From Ornithodoros turicata (Eukaryota; Arthropoda; Arachnida; Ixodida; Argasidae), in the NCBI RefSeq assembly GCF_037126465.1, contig NC_088201.1:128464665-128528664 (forward strand): DNA of 64,000 bases. Direction: 5' to 3'. Of this stretch, positions 45,130 through 55,862 are shown in pieces. The translations under genes were made by a program, and so were the position numbers. The notes beneath the pieces were generated by a model, which ran no database searches, had not been told where the DNA came from, and worked only from the letters and a program-made list of their open reading frames with translations. Within the stretch, counting starts at the first letter, position 1. Each line of letters begins with the position of its first letter.

Positions 45130-45670
45130 TGAAAATAACGTGAAACTGCATCGCAGCTGTATTAATTGTGAGCACTGTGAAAAGAACGGGAAAGTGTTTT
45201 CGAGATATACGACACAAACTCGTGAAATTCACATGTCGCTGTATTCCTACATTACGTGTTCACCCCACCTAAAGATGAGACCATGTTCTTGTTGTTTAAT
45301 GGTTCAGTGAAAAAAAAAAAACGTGAAAATGCATGGCAGCTGTATTATTTGTGAACACCGTGAAGAAGACGGGAAAGTGTTTTCGAGATATACGACACAA
45401 GCTCGTGAAATTGACATGTCGCTGTATGCCTACATCACGTGTTCACCTCATCTAAAGGATGAGACCGTGTTCTTGTTCTTTAATGGCTCCATGTAAGAAA
45501 CGTAAACGCATCGCAGCTGTTTTAATTGTGAACACCGTGAAAAAGACGGGAAAGTGTTTTCGAGATATACGACACAAGCTCGTGAAATTTACATGTCGCT
45601 GTATTTCTACATCACGTGTTCGCCTCATCTGAAAGATGAGACCGTGTTCTTGCTGTTTAATGGTTCGCCG
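45130..45670 (+). repeat. Three tandem repeats of about 170-185 bp with a shared open frame
   Basis: Units start near 45,136 (GTGAAACTGCATCGCAGCTG), 45,323 and 45,500. Each reads, in one frame, a conserved peptide with C..CEH, DGKVFSRYTTQAREI, MSLY.YITCSPHLK and DETVFL.FNGS. Units 2 and 3 are close; unit 1 has a one-base loss near its end. Upstream the frame is open to 44,912. It might be a repeated exon or a satellite with a coding past. Confidence 0.75.
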
Positions 45671-48057
45671 TTATTATGATGGGATACTGTACTATAGAAA
45701 CATGCACCAGCCTGTAAAAATTACTGTGTATCATTTTATGGAATCGAAATGGAATGTTCGACCTGTATCATTATCACACACCACACCACACCACACCACA
45801 TGTTCTGTGTTCACAAAACAATATATTCACTGAAGTGTACAGTGCAGTAGCTTTCTGAAGAACGGCAGCTTGCAACTGCTCCTGAAATCAGAACAAAAAC
45901 ATGAAATTAGGAACATTGAGTGTAAGGCATAAGAAGAGACAAGACATATTGATGTGTAAACTGAAGTGCCCAACACACAGTTTGAATCTGTGCACTTGAA
46001 AAAGCACGATGCACATGCGTAGACAAAGTGCGTGAAAGCACAGAAGTATGTCTGTTGTGCCTAACCCTGTAGTAGTCAGCTTATCCTAACTAACACATGT
46101 GAAAGGAGATGCAAGGAACAAGATCAAGACTCACAAATAGGGCATAGCACAATAGCAACATGGTGGCACAAATAGCAGAATGGTAAATGGTTAAGAGTAT
46201 GAAATTTTGGGAAATGTGGACCAAATAGAAATAATCAGTACCAAATTGCAGACTAAGGAAGGGCTAAAGGGATACCTATCTTTCAGCTTTACCCCAGTTT
46301 GCAGAGGAGTGATAGAAGGCGAACAGGCATGCCACTTAATCTTGTTTACCATTGGGGGTGCCTTGTTCCTCTTTCATGGCTGATGTGTCCAAAACGGCTG
46401 CGAAATAAAAAGGAGGGCATTTTTTAACAATCCTAATTTTTCATGCTGTACCATGTCAGGTGCTTGACTGCCTTCCCAGCTTCATGGGCACGTCAGCCAT
46501 CTGTTCATGAGTTAGATGAGCTGCTAGTTTTCTTCTGCCACCGGAACTGGCACAATAAAATTTCCAAACCTAGCTGTTCGTAAGTGAATGTATGATAAAC
46601 CAGTTGCCGAATAGTGCCAGGTTGCCTACAGCAGCAGCGGGTTTTTCAGTATCTGTGAAACCACGGAATACAAAGACAGGAAAAAGAGACATTTGAAACA
46701 CATGGCCGCAAAACTTATTGTCACCCCACGGTAACTATGAACAATAGAAGCATGAATACAGCAGAGTAGTTGTTGACTATGTGATAACTATTTATGATAC
46801 GATGAGTGTAATACATAAGAATGCATACCATTGTAGGAATTCTAACAAACATTGGTAGCAGGTACTGCACATCGTAGTTGAAATACACTCTGAGCTGAAG
46901 CACCAATGGTTTCTCCACGCTCCTTGCAGTTAGCATTTTGGCGTTGTCCAAGGGAAGAACAATGCCTGAAAAGTGTAGCAGTGATGACCCTGTGAGAGAG
47001 AGATGTACTATAAATCTATTGGAGTGGCTGCAAATGCTTTGACAGCCCATGTTGCAGCTGCAGCACAGACTTTTGTTTTGTGACAGCATCCTTTCTTTCA
47101 GTTGCACAAAACAGAAATATGTGTTACATAAAGAAGAAGAAATGACCACTGCAAGGTGCCAATAGCAGGCAAAAAAGACTTGGAAATGGAAGCACTCATA
47201 CCAATAGCAGAGGCGTGGTGTTGGGGGTGCGCAATCCACAGCTGTTGGCCCAGCTCTGTGCTATAGAGAAAGATTGTATACCTCACTCAGTATTACAAAC
47301 AATTGAACAGTCATATAATAGTCATCAGACACAAGAAAATATGCAACATTAAACAGAAACTAAATATACCATAAAAACATAAACGTGAACAATCACAGTG
47401 TACTCATTACGTCCTACAAAATGTTTGTCTGCACTTTGCTATATCACTGACAGACAGGAAACAGGGACAATTGAGAAAATCGCCTGTGATTGCCTAGTTG
47501 CTGCCTTTAGAACTGCTTGTCTGAATTAAAGTTCATACACCCTGCACTGACACAACCTTCAGATGTCAATGATACTACATTGATCTTTCATATTTTCTTT
47601 TCCATGTGCGTCACCAACAAGTATGTCAATGATCACATTATCAGAGAAGAACTCTCAGAACTGTGTGGAACGAGGTGCAGACCTCGTAGTCTTTATTAAA
47701 ATATGCGCAGACCAGCTTCAGCAAAAAGATATGTTGTCCTGGGCAGCCACTTTCATCATGGGTGCCGTATATATATATATATGCTGCAGCAACTTTCTTG
47801 TTTGCGGCTTCCATGCCAGTCTCCTTGGGTGCATGACACAAATATATTATGTATATATGAATGTATTTTAAAGTGCCTTTGATAATCATAAAGGTATACT
47901 TGAGGCAGTTTGCATTCACAGCACAGTACATACTCGTTTGCTGCTTGCTTCTTGTCTGTATATGCCCAGACCCTGTTTGGTAACAAAATAAAGAAAGAGA
48001 TAAGGCCACAAAAGTATGAAAAAAGGGGCGTATACAAGAAGATACCTGAAAAGGACC
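45671..48057. other. Unassigned spacer with simple repeats
   Basis: A CCACA run lies at 45,778-45,800 and a TA run at 47,768-47,781. The minus-strand frame 47,239-46,721 has internal AG/GT sites (for example donor GTATGAG near 47,203), but no recognisable product. Confidence 0.3.
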
Positions 48058-48203
48058 CAAGCAGCACACTGTACTGAAAGTCGAGTGCAATCGGGGTGGA
48101 CGGTATGTGTCCTATCAATGTTTCACAGGTCTGTTCAAGGCCTTTCACCTACCCGTCCACCCCCATTGCACTCGAGTTTCAGTACATTGTGTTGTCTGCG
48201 TCA
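48058..48203. repeat. Inverted repeat, about 45-bp arms
   Basis: GTACTGAAAGTCGAGTGCAA with GGGGTGGACGG (48,070-48,102) is mirrored by CCGTCCACCCCCATTGCACT with CGAGTTTCAGTAC (48,152-48,184). A small MITE-like hairpin. Confidence 0.75.
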
Positions 48204-48453
48204 GAGTAAGAGCTGTGTAGCAAAAAAAGTATTGTGTTGCTACACTGTCACTTCATCATGCAAACACCGCTCAGCTAACGAAACGCGTCACAACATTATC
48301 GCGTACCTTTCGCCAGATTTTCGTTAAACTCAGAGACGCGCGATCGTCATTCTTCCTATTCAAAGCAGGCTCTTCTTGCTGCTGTGCCATCAGTGCGATG
48401 CCGTAACTTGATACCCGTTCATGTCAGGCCGATGTCGTCGAACACTTTTGGTG

Positions 48454-48461
48454 CTAACAAC
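48454..48461. repeat. Target duplication CTAACAAC (outer hAT)
   Basis: Exact copy at 50,861-50,868. Confidence 0.9.
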
Positions 48462-49834
48462 CACTGATGGCCACTAACTACTTCTACAGTAGTTTAACTA
48501 TAACTACTAACTACTTCGTGATGGAGTAGTTTAACTAGTAGTTCAACTACTTTTCAGGGGAGTAGTTAAAACTACTTCTTTAACTACTGCAATGTAGTTT
48601 AACTACACCTATAACTACTTAACGTTATCCATCAACACCAATCCCTTGTAGTGTTCTTGGACACCTAAATATGAATCACAAGCAATGATAAACTTTGGCT
48701 CAAGCCACTGCTAAGATCGTCAAATACAAAGCTTGCGGCGGGATTCTTTCTGTGCCTACGCGATAAACTAAGTTGCGTAATTATTTCAGAGCAAATGAGG
48801 CTTCACTGGACAACAGTGTTGCGGATTTAAATCCGGGGATTGAATATAAATCCATCAAAGGGCTCGTGGATTTGATTTGGAATTTGGTTTACGAGGAAAA
48901 TATGGCGACGATTTGGATTTGGATTTAATCACAATTTTGGCAGATGATTTGGATTTGGATTGAATCACGTTTTTTTCGACGGAATTGGATGTGTATTTGG
49001 TCAAGCTCCTGAAGGAAAATGGTTGGATTTTGACTGCTGCGAAATTTGACGTTGACGGGCGGGCATATTCTTTGTCAGTCGTATCTGAGGCCGTCTCTGT
49101 AATTACGTTTTTACAAGACATTTGGCTGAATTGCATTTCACATATGTTTACACATGATGCAATGCAACTCTTAATGATGAGAAGGTCTAAAAAATGTTTG
49201 GATTTGAGATGGCTTGCCTTGCATCCCGCCATCTCGGTTCCCAATGTCCCGCCAAAAGTTATGTTTCGTTTAAAAAGATATCCCATGATTTTTTGATTGC
49301 GTGGAGCAGTCTACGGACACTGTTTGTAGACTGCTTCAAGTTTAAGAGCTGGTTTGTCTGTCAGACAGACCACCTCTAAGGCCTATAGCCATCTCCCCTT
49401 CCGAGCACTAAAGGTACGTCATACTCTCACACATAACCACATGGGTAGTTCAATGTCTAATTCACAACGGTATCACAGCTTTCTATAATTTCTTAGAAAT
49501 GGATCGCATTGGAGAAAGCACACCACTGGTGCACTGAGCTCAGGCAATGTACGTTCGAGAAAAGGACTACCATACACGTATTTTGTCTGTTTTATTGGTT
49601 CTGAACTGCGACTGATGTCGCGTTCTGGTGTCCCAGAGATTGCTAAAATAAGTCCCGAAATGTCCACATGAGAACCAGTCGTATGAGGTCATTGTCCAGG
49701 AATGTGAATATCGGTTGCACTTTTTCATAGTGGCTTGCTTATGGTCAACTTGGTGCCACCGCAGAACTCGTACCGCAAGAACGAACGACGGAATAGTCCT
49801 CTATTTAAGCGAGTGTACAGTAAAGGATGATGTT

Positions 49835-50034
49835 GTTTCCCCTCTCTGCTATTGGATGTCCGCAGTGGCCCGCTACCCCTGCTTTCGGAAGTAGCGAAAC
49901 ATGTATTTGCAAGTTCTGGAGCAGTTGAACGAGTGCTCTCTGCAACCAGCTTGATCAAGACCGCGAAAAGAAACAAGCTGCAGCCAGCTACATTGGAGCA
50001 GCTGGTCTTTCTATACAAGAACTTGAGAGAATAA
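49835..50034 (+). pseudogene. hAT transposase C-terminal dimerisation domain
   Basis: LPLLSEVAKHVFASSGAVER followed by VLSATSLI and TLEQLVFLYKNL matches the hATC domain end to end; a stop follows at 50,032-50,034. One frame back, YWMSAVARYP continues the domain upstream, so a frameshift lies near 49,880. The catalytic core is missing. Confidence 0.9.
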
Positions 50035-50180
50035 GACCGCTTACGCGTGTTGGGCGGATGTACTATTGAGTTTGTTATAACACAACTGCGGTGTGCAGCA
50101 CGTAGCCGCCGCATTTAATCATATGTGCCGAGTAAGCGTATTTCACAAATATATTACTCCGATATCCACGTGAAAATAAA

Positions 50181-50235
50181 ATGTCAGTGTCAACCTTGGC
50201 ATCGCTATGTTGGCTGTTCATACTCTTCGCTGCAG
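50181..50235 (+). CDS. Candidate signal-peptide exon (possible first exon of the ADAM10-like gene)
   Basis: ATG at 50,181 encodes MSVSTLASLCWLFILFAA, a clear signal-peptide pattern, followed at once by a good donor (GCAG then GTGAGA). The exon ends in phase 1, and the first downstream ADAM10-like exon (55,075) begins in the matching phase, giving Asp at the junction. Yet the exon sits inside the inner hAT, after the transposase stop and before the 3' subterminal repeats. Either the element carries or supplies a host exon, or the match is chance (phase agreement alone has a one-in-three chance). Confidence 0.35.
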
Positions 50236-50868
50236 GTGAGATTTATAGGTGTTTATACCATGTCACGGGTCTTATCCAGCGAATGCATGCAGTAATTGTA
50301 CGACCTTGTACACATGGTCAGCTGCATGCTACAGTTATTTCGGGAACTTTAGCCCCCGGATTCGTTGACGGATTTGATGAATCCTAATTTAAAACCGGAT
50401 TTGATTTAGCACACCAAAAACAAATCCGGATTTAAAATGATTTGATTTGTCGCCTCAAGTTTAAATCCGGACTTGATTTGGATTTGATTTGCGGTGTCCC
50501 GAAAAACATGGATTTGATTTAAATTCGATTTGACTCGTTAAATCTGCAACACTGCTGGACAAGCATTAAAAGTGAAGATTTAGTACACATGCACGACACA
50601 ATTGCTCTGTACCTCCGTTCTCATCAAACAAGTAGCTCAAGGTAAAAGTCGAAACCACAATCGTGCCGTAAAGCTTGCCGCAAAATCGGAAGTAGTTTGC
50701 GCCTTCATTAACCTAACTACTGTTGTTAACTACTCGAAATAGTAGTTTAACTAGTAGTTGCCACTACATTTCTGCAAGTAGTTGATAACTACTTTTTAAC
50801 TACAATCTGGTAGTTTAACTAGTAGTTTAACTACATGTAGTTAACTACTGACCATCACTGCTAACAAC

Positions 50869-52330
50869 GAAGATACTCTCGCGTATACGGGACAAATGAA
50901 AATACGTCTCGCCGACGCTTTTACCAACATTTCTGCTACTGTTTTATCCACATGATTTGTTTCATGCATGCTGTATACAGTATTGATATTTGCCTCCTAA
51001 ATACTACAAACACTTAAAAATTATATGAACGACGGGCGTACACAATGGCCTCATTCGATCAACGTCGGTTAAACGCGATCAAGGGTCCCTCGACTTGGAA
51101 TTGCGACTACACTCTCTGTTGACAGCACTGTCACGCATTTCTAAAATAAATCTTGCGTCCCGAGTTAACCTTATTAGTACAAAGGTGTGAAGGATCCTCG
51201 ATCTCGGTTGAGCGTTCAATCTCGTTAACCGGCGTTGGTGAAACCAGGCCTATTTCAAATGTCCATGCGGGTGAATGCGCACCACTTGTTCCAGAAAGTT
51301 ACACATTGCTCATTTTAGTGGTTTGAGAGGGAAATTTGAATAACATGCATGGCTACGACATTGGCAGTATGACAAGTGAGAACACAGCGTAAGGCGATAG
51401 CGTTCCACTGAAGAAGGCGCCATTCACTACGTATTTGGTAGCGCACAACGGCGGCGCATGTTTCCCTTTATTATAAGAAGCTCACAGCATAAAGGGCGTA
51501 ATAAGAGTTCACATACCTTCGAAATCGTCTTGCGAAAGCCCACGAGGGCAGGCACAGCATTGACTTTGACGGTTGTGACAGTCGGGGCACACATGCTTTC
51601 CTCACACGAGAGCCGGTTGCTGCGGGAGAAAGCCATGCAGATCCAGTGCGGATGCCCAGATTCCTCCTCCCCCGCGACATAACAGGAAACGCGTGCGATT
51701 TGAAAGAACGGGTTGGCGCCCATTATTTTCGCGACGATATGCACGTATTATTCACGACTATTTTTTGCAGTGTACAATGGTCAATTTAAAAGTTAACTAG
51801 TTAATTGCGCTTAATTAATTAATCGGGCACAATGAAAAAAATCAGGACATTAGAACACGCGGTTCCGCACAAGATTCTGGAGTTTTCATTCGCCTATGAA
51901 GCACCGAATGATGGAGCAATGTAACAAGCTACTCGAGACACACATCATCCTGAAGCTCTCGCGTACATTAATGCGACCGAAGCGCATCGTATCGACTTAT
52001 CGTACCTCCTTGAACCTATCTCCATCGGTGGATTGGTTGACGTGACCCTGTAAGAGAGGATATGTTGCGATAAGTTGACATGATACACTTTTGTCGCTTT
52101 CATGTAAACGCAGCGCGTCATGCGTATGATGCCTGCACGTAGTATGACTCCGCGTCGGTCTCGAAGTCAGGCAATGTCATCAGTGAAACATCCAGTTGAG
52201 TTTTAACACCAAATTGCATGCGTACGTTGCAGACACATTTGTTGCGCGCGGTGTTGCAGATACACTTGACACTAAGTTTCGTCTCATACGACAAAACGCA
52301 ACAACAACGTTTCCAACGACACACTGTCAT
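50869..52330. other. Spacer with one weak exon candidate
   Basis: Apart from the minus-strand frame at 51,520-51,744 nothing is recognisable. Confidence 0.3.
51519..51744 (-). CDS. Weak candidate 5' exon, unknown protein
   Basis: ATG at 51,744 gives MHIVAKIMGANPFFQIARVS, a Cys/Ser-rich middle and ends ...FRKTISK at a GTATGT donor near 51,518. No family recognised; the frame stays open past the donor. Confidence 0.2.
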
Positions 52331-53520
52331 CCCAGGGATATCCTAAGATCATCATGCATGGACGGAGGTGACATCCCCAGGGCGGTGAATCTGATCCTCA
52401 AATCATCCTCAGCGTGTCATTTTGGCACTATATAGCGTCCCCATGGTATCCTCAGATCATCCACAGATCCTACGTGAGGACAACTTGAGAACCGTGCTAG
52501 AGCATTCCTAGGTATTTCTTTTTTCAGTATGCAGACTTATCAAATAGCCCCCAACTCGTCAGAGAACCCATATCAGTGTTTTTTTTTTTATTGCACAGGA
52601 AACAGTTACATACTGATTCCATACATCTTGGTTAACTGCCGCAATAAAGTCGTATTGCCAACTGTAGGATGGGACAAGGGAAAGCTTGTCCATATCACAC
52701 TTCAAAAATAGTACTCCCCTCGCCCTTAAAACGAAGGGCAGGGCCACCTAATGCTAGGCAGGCAGTCCCACAGAACTGCCAATGCCAAAGTCTGGCTGTT
52801 CGTTTCTAGTACATTCCATAACGGACAATAAGCGTAGCGGTTTAAAAAGAAAGCAGAGAGAAATATATCAGACACAGGAAAAAAGTCCGAGAAACCCACT
52901 CCGAAAGGTAATAGAATTCTCTTCCGAAGCAAAAACAGATGTTATTTATTGCTTATACTAAGCGACATTCCATTAATTCGACAGTCATGCTCGACTGCGA
53001 CACAAAACAAAGGGTGAGCCGTCCATGTTTCCTTCGATTACGCAAAGAAAAAATACTAAAAGCGAGGAATTAATTGAAGTATTAACTCTGTATCACTGCA
53101 AAGTCTGTTTCTTACTCCTTTTGGTTTGAGACAGTCAGGTAGGACTTTTGAAAGTCAAAAGCAGTGCGACAGAATCGCGCGTTTCTGTCGTTTCCACAAG
53201 AAATGCTCCATGTATCATAGACAGTCATCCTTTTCGCAGGCAGATAATTCTACGCTGGACCACCCTTTATTTCAGGAAAATGTCAATCGGGTCCAAGGAT
53301 CGGACAAAAAAAAAACTGAATGTGTTTAGGGAGTCTGAGTAGGTAAACTAAACAAAGTAATACTTGTCGTCCCGCTACCTGCCCACAGGGACGGGCACAG
53401 GACGTACCTGAATGACTGTTCACGGACAGTCCGCGAGTGTCATCCTCAGGACGTTCTGGGGATACACCTCGTAGGACGAGGACACGATGACACTGTGAGG
53501 ACATCCTGAGGACCGTGTGT
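52330..53520. repeat. Scattered degenerate TCCTCAGATCATCC-like repeats
   Basis: Related short motifs occur at 52,335-52,500 and, on the other strand sense, at 53,400-53,520 (CATCCTGAGGACCG, CCTCAGGACG). Possibly two ends of one insertion of about 1.2 kb. The middle shows no gene. Confidence 0.35.
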
Positions 53521-53527
53521 GCTCTTG

Positions 53528-53625
53528 GGGTTATTGCGAGATGATGAATGGGGAGTTTCATCGCCAGGGGCGATGCTTTACCCCATTGTTGGTAGAGTAT
53601 TCCCCTGGCGATGAAACTCCGCACA
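53528..53625. repeat. Two 3'-end snippets of the I-LINE family, head to head
   Basis: The complement of 53,528-53,585 matches the I-LINE 3' UTR at 41,290-41,345 (CAATGGGGTA-AG-ATCGCC, then GGTGATGAAACTCCCCATTC-like bases). 53,590-53,618 repeats GGTAGAGTATTCCCCTGGCG and GATGAAACTCC in forward direction, so the pair forms an imperfect palindrome. Confidence 0.7.
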
Positions 53626-53764
53626 GGAAAGAGCTTTCGTATCTCTGTCAGATGGAATGCAACAAACGTCGACAAAGACAGCACTAAAGCTCGGCTTCAC
53701 CAACGCTGAGTTGCTATAGAACTTGGAGTTAACACTAAATTCTTATATTTTCTTTTGTTACAGA

Positions 53765-54040
53765 CATTAGTTGGTGATGTGACGAATGTTTCATTGACAA
53801 TAACTCCCTTTACTGAAGCAGAGTTAAGCGTTAAATTCAAGTGACGGGACAGCTGATCTCGGTTCAAATGTTAATCGGAATTGATTAAAGCGGGCCTTGG
53901 AGCCCTCACGACAATCGTTCAAAGAAGCAAAGCTTACAGACCTTACACGTCCCATGCGAAACAATAAATGAATCACATTCCATGAATCCATTCTAAAATA
54001 ACAATCTCAAAAGAAATGCGGCACTCGCAAGACATTTTCT
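53765..54040 (-). repeat. Dispersed repeat, copy 1
   Basis: Reverse complement of 57,470-57,735; shared blocks include GTGATTCATTTAT-GTTTCGC, AGCTTTGCTTCTTT-AACGAT, TCACTTGAATTTAACGCTTA and CTCTGCTTCAGTA. Family unknown. Confidence 0.8.
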
Positions 54041-54258
54041 TGTGTCACAGACATTTTCTTGTGTCGAGAGATTTTCTCGTTTCTTGAGACGCAGATTTAG
54101 CTGCACAATTTGAATTCTTGAGAATAATATATCCTCCATTTTTCTTCGGTCTTTTGCACTCAACTGCCCTTTTATCAAATGAAGTACGGGAGAGTTCATA
54201 TGGATCATATATTTTCCATTAAACACTGATAATATGAAAGATGGAAGTCACTGAAAAG

Positions 54259-54344
54259 GTTAGCCAGCTGTATAGGACTCGAACCCACGACTTCTGGATT
54301 TCTGGATTACCGGCCCAGGGTTCTCTAAATTGAGATAAGCTAAC
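54259..54344 (-). repeat. tRNA-like sequence (SINE head or tRNA relic)
   Basis: The minus strand has an acceptor-like pair GTTAGC...GCTAAC at its ends, a D-arm-like ATCTCAATTTAGAGAA, an anticodon-arm-like GGGCCGGTAATCC, then a B-box GTGGGTTCGAGTCC. A 7-8-base duplication in the anticodon/variable region (TCCAGAAATCCAGAA) lengthens it beyond a functional tRNA. More likely the head of another SINE family than a gene. Confidence 0.6.
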
Positions 54345-54481
54345 ACACCTCCCCAGGGACTTCCAAAAGCGCGTCATCTGGAGGGACACATCAACCACTC
54401 TCTCTCACTCAACCCCCTTTCACTCTTACATTTTTCTCACTCATACACAATCATATGTCGGGATCGACGCAAGCGCCAACT

Positions 54482-54660
54482 GTTGAACATGAGAGAACTG
54501 ACGTTCTGAGGCTGGAACATTATTATTATTTCATCATTATTATTTAACATCATTATTATTTCATCATTTCTTCATTACATCATTATTATTTGAGGCTTTG
54601 TATGTATTTGTCCTTTCTATGTTATTCCAGCCTCAGAACATCAGTTCTCTCATGTTCAAC
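54482..54660. mobile_element. 179-bp MITE with 35-bp inverted repeats
   Basis: GTTGAACATGAGAGAACTGA continuing to 54,516 pairs with 54,626-54,660, one mismatch in 35. The middle is a TTATTATTTCATCA simple repeat. No clear target duplication. Confidence 0.85.
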
Positions 54661-55074
54661 TGATAATATTCCCTGTCTCAATGTGAAGGTCGCTACTTCC
54701 GGAGTAGATATCTGGTAATATGTATCAATGTATCATATGTATCAAGTAAATCTGTAGCTATCAATTTATGCTTATTGGCTCGTCTAGTCAATGAGTGTCA
54801 CACCAGATGAGATATGACTAGCAATTTATCGTGGAATATTTAAAGTGAATTTTATTGCCACGTAGCGACATGTGGCTTAAAGTAGTGGACATCTTTCTGC
54901 TTGTGTTGACACATTCGTACTGTCTGGAGTTGCTGAATCAAATGGAGCAGCGAATTTTTCAATATTGCTCTTGCTATTAGCTGCTCACCATGTGTGTTTA
55001 CATTATATATTGAGCTACGTTCCACGTTTCCTTCAAAGTAATACAGTCATTTCCATATCTTCTTATTTGCTTAG

Positions 55075-55210
55075 ACCATATGAACCGATTCATCCGGCAC
55101 TATGAACCATTGCACTTTCTCAGCGAACCATCTGTGCTTGGCGAGACAGCGAGGTCTGAGGGATCCCTAGAAACCAGTAACAGCAACATTCGCTTCGCAG
55201 CATATGGGAA
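55075..55210 (+). CDS. ADAM10: ADAM10/Kuzbanian-like metalloprotease, prodomain exon A
   Basis: Acceptor CTTCTTATTTGCTTAG (AG 55,073-55,074) and donor GTAAGT at 55,211. The exon reads HMNRFIRHYEPLHF, matching the conserved IRHYE block at the start of mature ADAM10 prodomains, and ends IRFAAYGK with a split codon (two bases, phase 2). ADAM10 is a membrane metalloprotease of the secretory pathway and cell surface that sheds Notch and other substrates; the prodomain keeps it inactive and helps folding. Entry phase accepts one base from an upstream exon; 50,181-50,235 is the only candidate found. Confidence 0.85.
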
Positions 55211-55552
55211 GTAAGTCAGTTTCAAATATCTTCAGTGCTCTTAGCTGACTCCTTGACCACAGGTGGAGGCTAATTTTTGTACCTAGTCTTGTAATAGCCT
55301 ATGGAAAGCGGTGCAATCTATTGACAACTACTCCGCCACATGGTAACATGATTATTGAAACATCTGACCATCGGTACATGGGTGTTCATTTACTCAGTGC
55401 GCTGTGGATTTCAAATAACTATGTCCTTGTTCTCCTTGTTTGGGTTTTTATTTTCATTGTCACGATACTCTTCGTTCACCTAGTGTACCATGGCATCTGA
55501 TGGAACAAAGTGCAATATTTTTTTTTGTCTTTCCCCTTTTTACTTTACTCAC

Positions 55553-55851
55553 CAGCTCCCGTGTCATAGTGGTTAGGATGACCGCTTTCCACGCCGTGAC
55601 TGGGAGGTGACATGGGTTCGAATCCTGTCATCGGCTGTGTTGTCTGAGGTTTTCCCTGGGTTTTCCGAAGACTTTCCAGACGAATGTCTGCACAGTTCCC
55701 CCTGAACTCGGGCCAGGATGCCTACTAACCCCCCCCCCTGTCTTCCACTCCTTCCTGCTGTCCTCTCTCCATACATCCACGTCTGTACGCTGCTCGTAGC
55801 CACAATTGCTTCGCGGCGCTAACACGGAAATAAAGTATAAAAAATAAAGAA
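55553..55851 (+). mobile_element. tRNA-derived SINE (Glu-like head) in the ADAM10-like intron
   Basis: Head with TAGTGGTTAGGA (55,567-55,578) and B-box GGTTCGAATCC (55,615-55,625), body almost identical to the SINE at 526-827 from GACTGGGAGGT onward, and an A-rich tail. Direct repeats ACTTTACTCAC at 55,542-55,552 and 55,852-55,862 flank it exactly. Confidence 0.93.
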
Positions 55852-55862
55852 ACTTTACTCAC

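Larger units (their letters stand above)
48814..50554 (+). mobile_element. Inner hAT element, nested in the outer one
   Basis: Ends CAGTGTTGCGGATTTAAATC and, in complement, CAGTGTTGCAGATTTAACGA; 8-bp duplication CTGGACAA at 48,806-48,813 and 50,555-50,562. Subterminal GGATTTGATTTGGATTT motifs lie at both ends. It carries the C-terminal part of a hAT transposase on the plus strand (49,835-50,034), so it is an internally deleted autonomous element. Confidence 0.92.
48462..50860. mobile_element. Outer hAT element with TAGTTTAACTA-rich ends
   Basis: Ends CACTGATGGCCACTAACTAC and, in complement, CAGTGATGGTCAGTAGTTAA; 8-bp duplication CTAACAAC on both sides, the hAT hallmark. Only about 350 and 300 bp of its own sequence remain on each side of the nested element, filled with AGTAGTTTAACTA motifs in both directions. 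No transposase of its own: non-autonomous. Confidence 0.9.

Noticed and set aside
44912..45310. 132-codon frame as a complete gene
   Set aside because: Its second half is unit 1 of a tandem repeat; the frame is better treated as part of that repeat.
54259..54344. Functional tRNA gene on the minus strand
   Set aside because: The anticodon/variable region carries a duplicated TCCAGAA stretch, which makes a normal cloverleaf unlikely.
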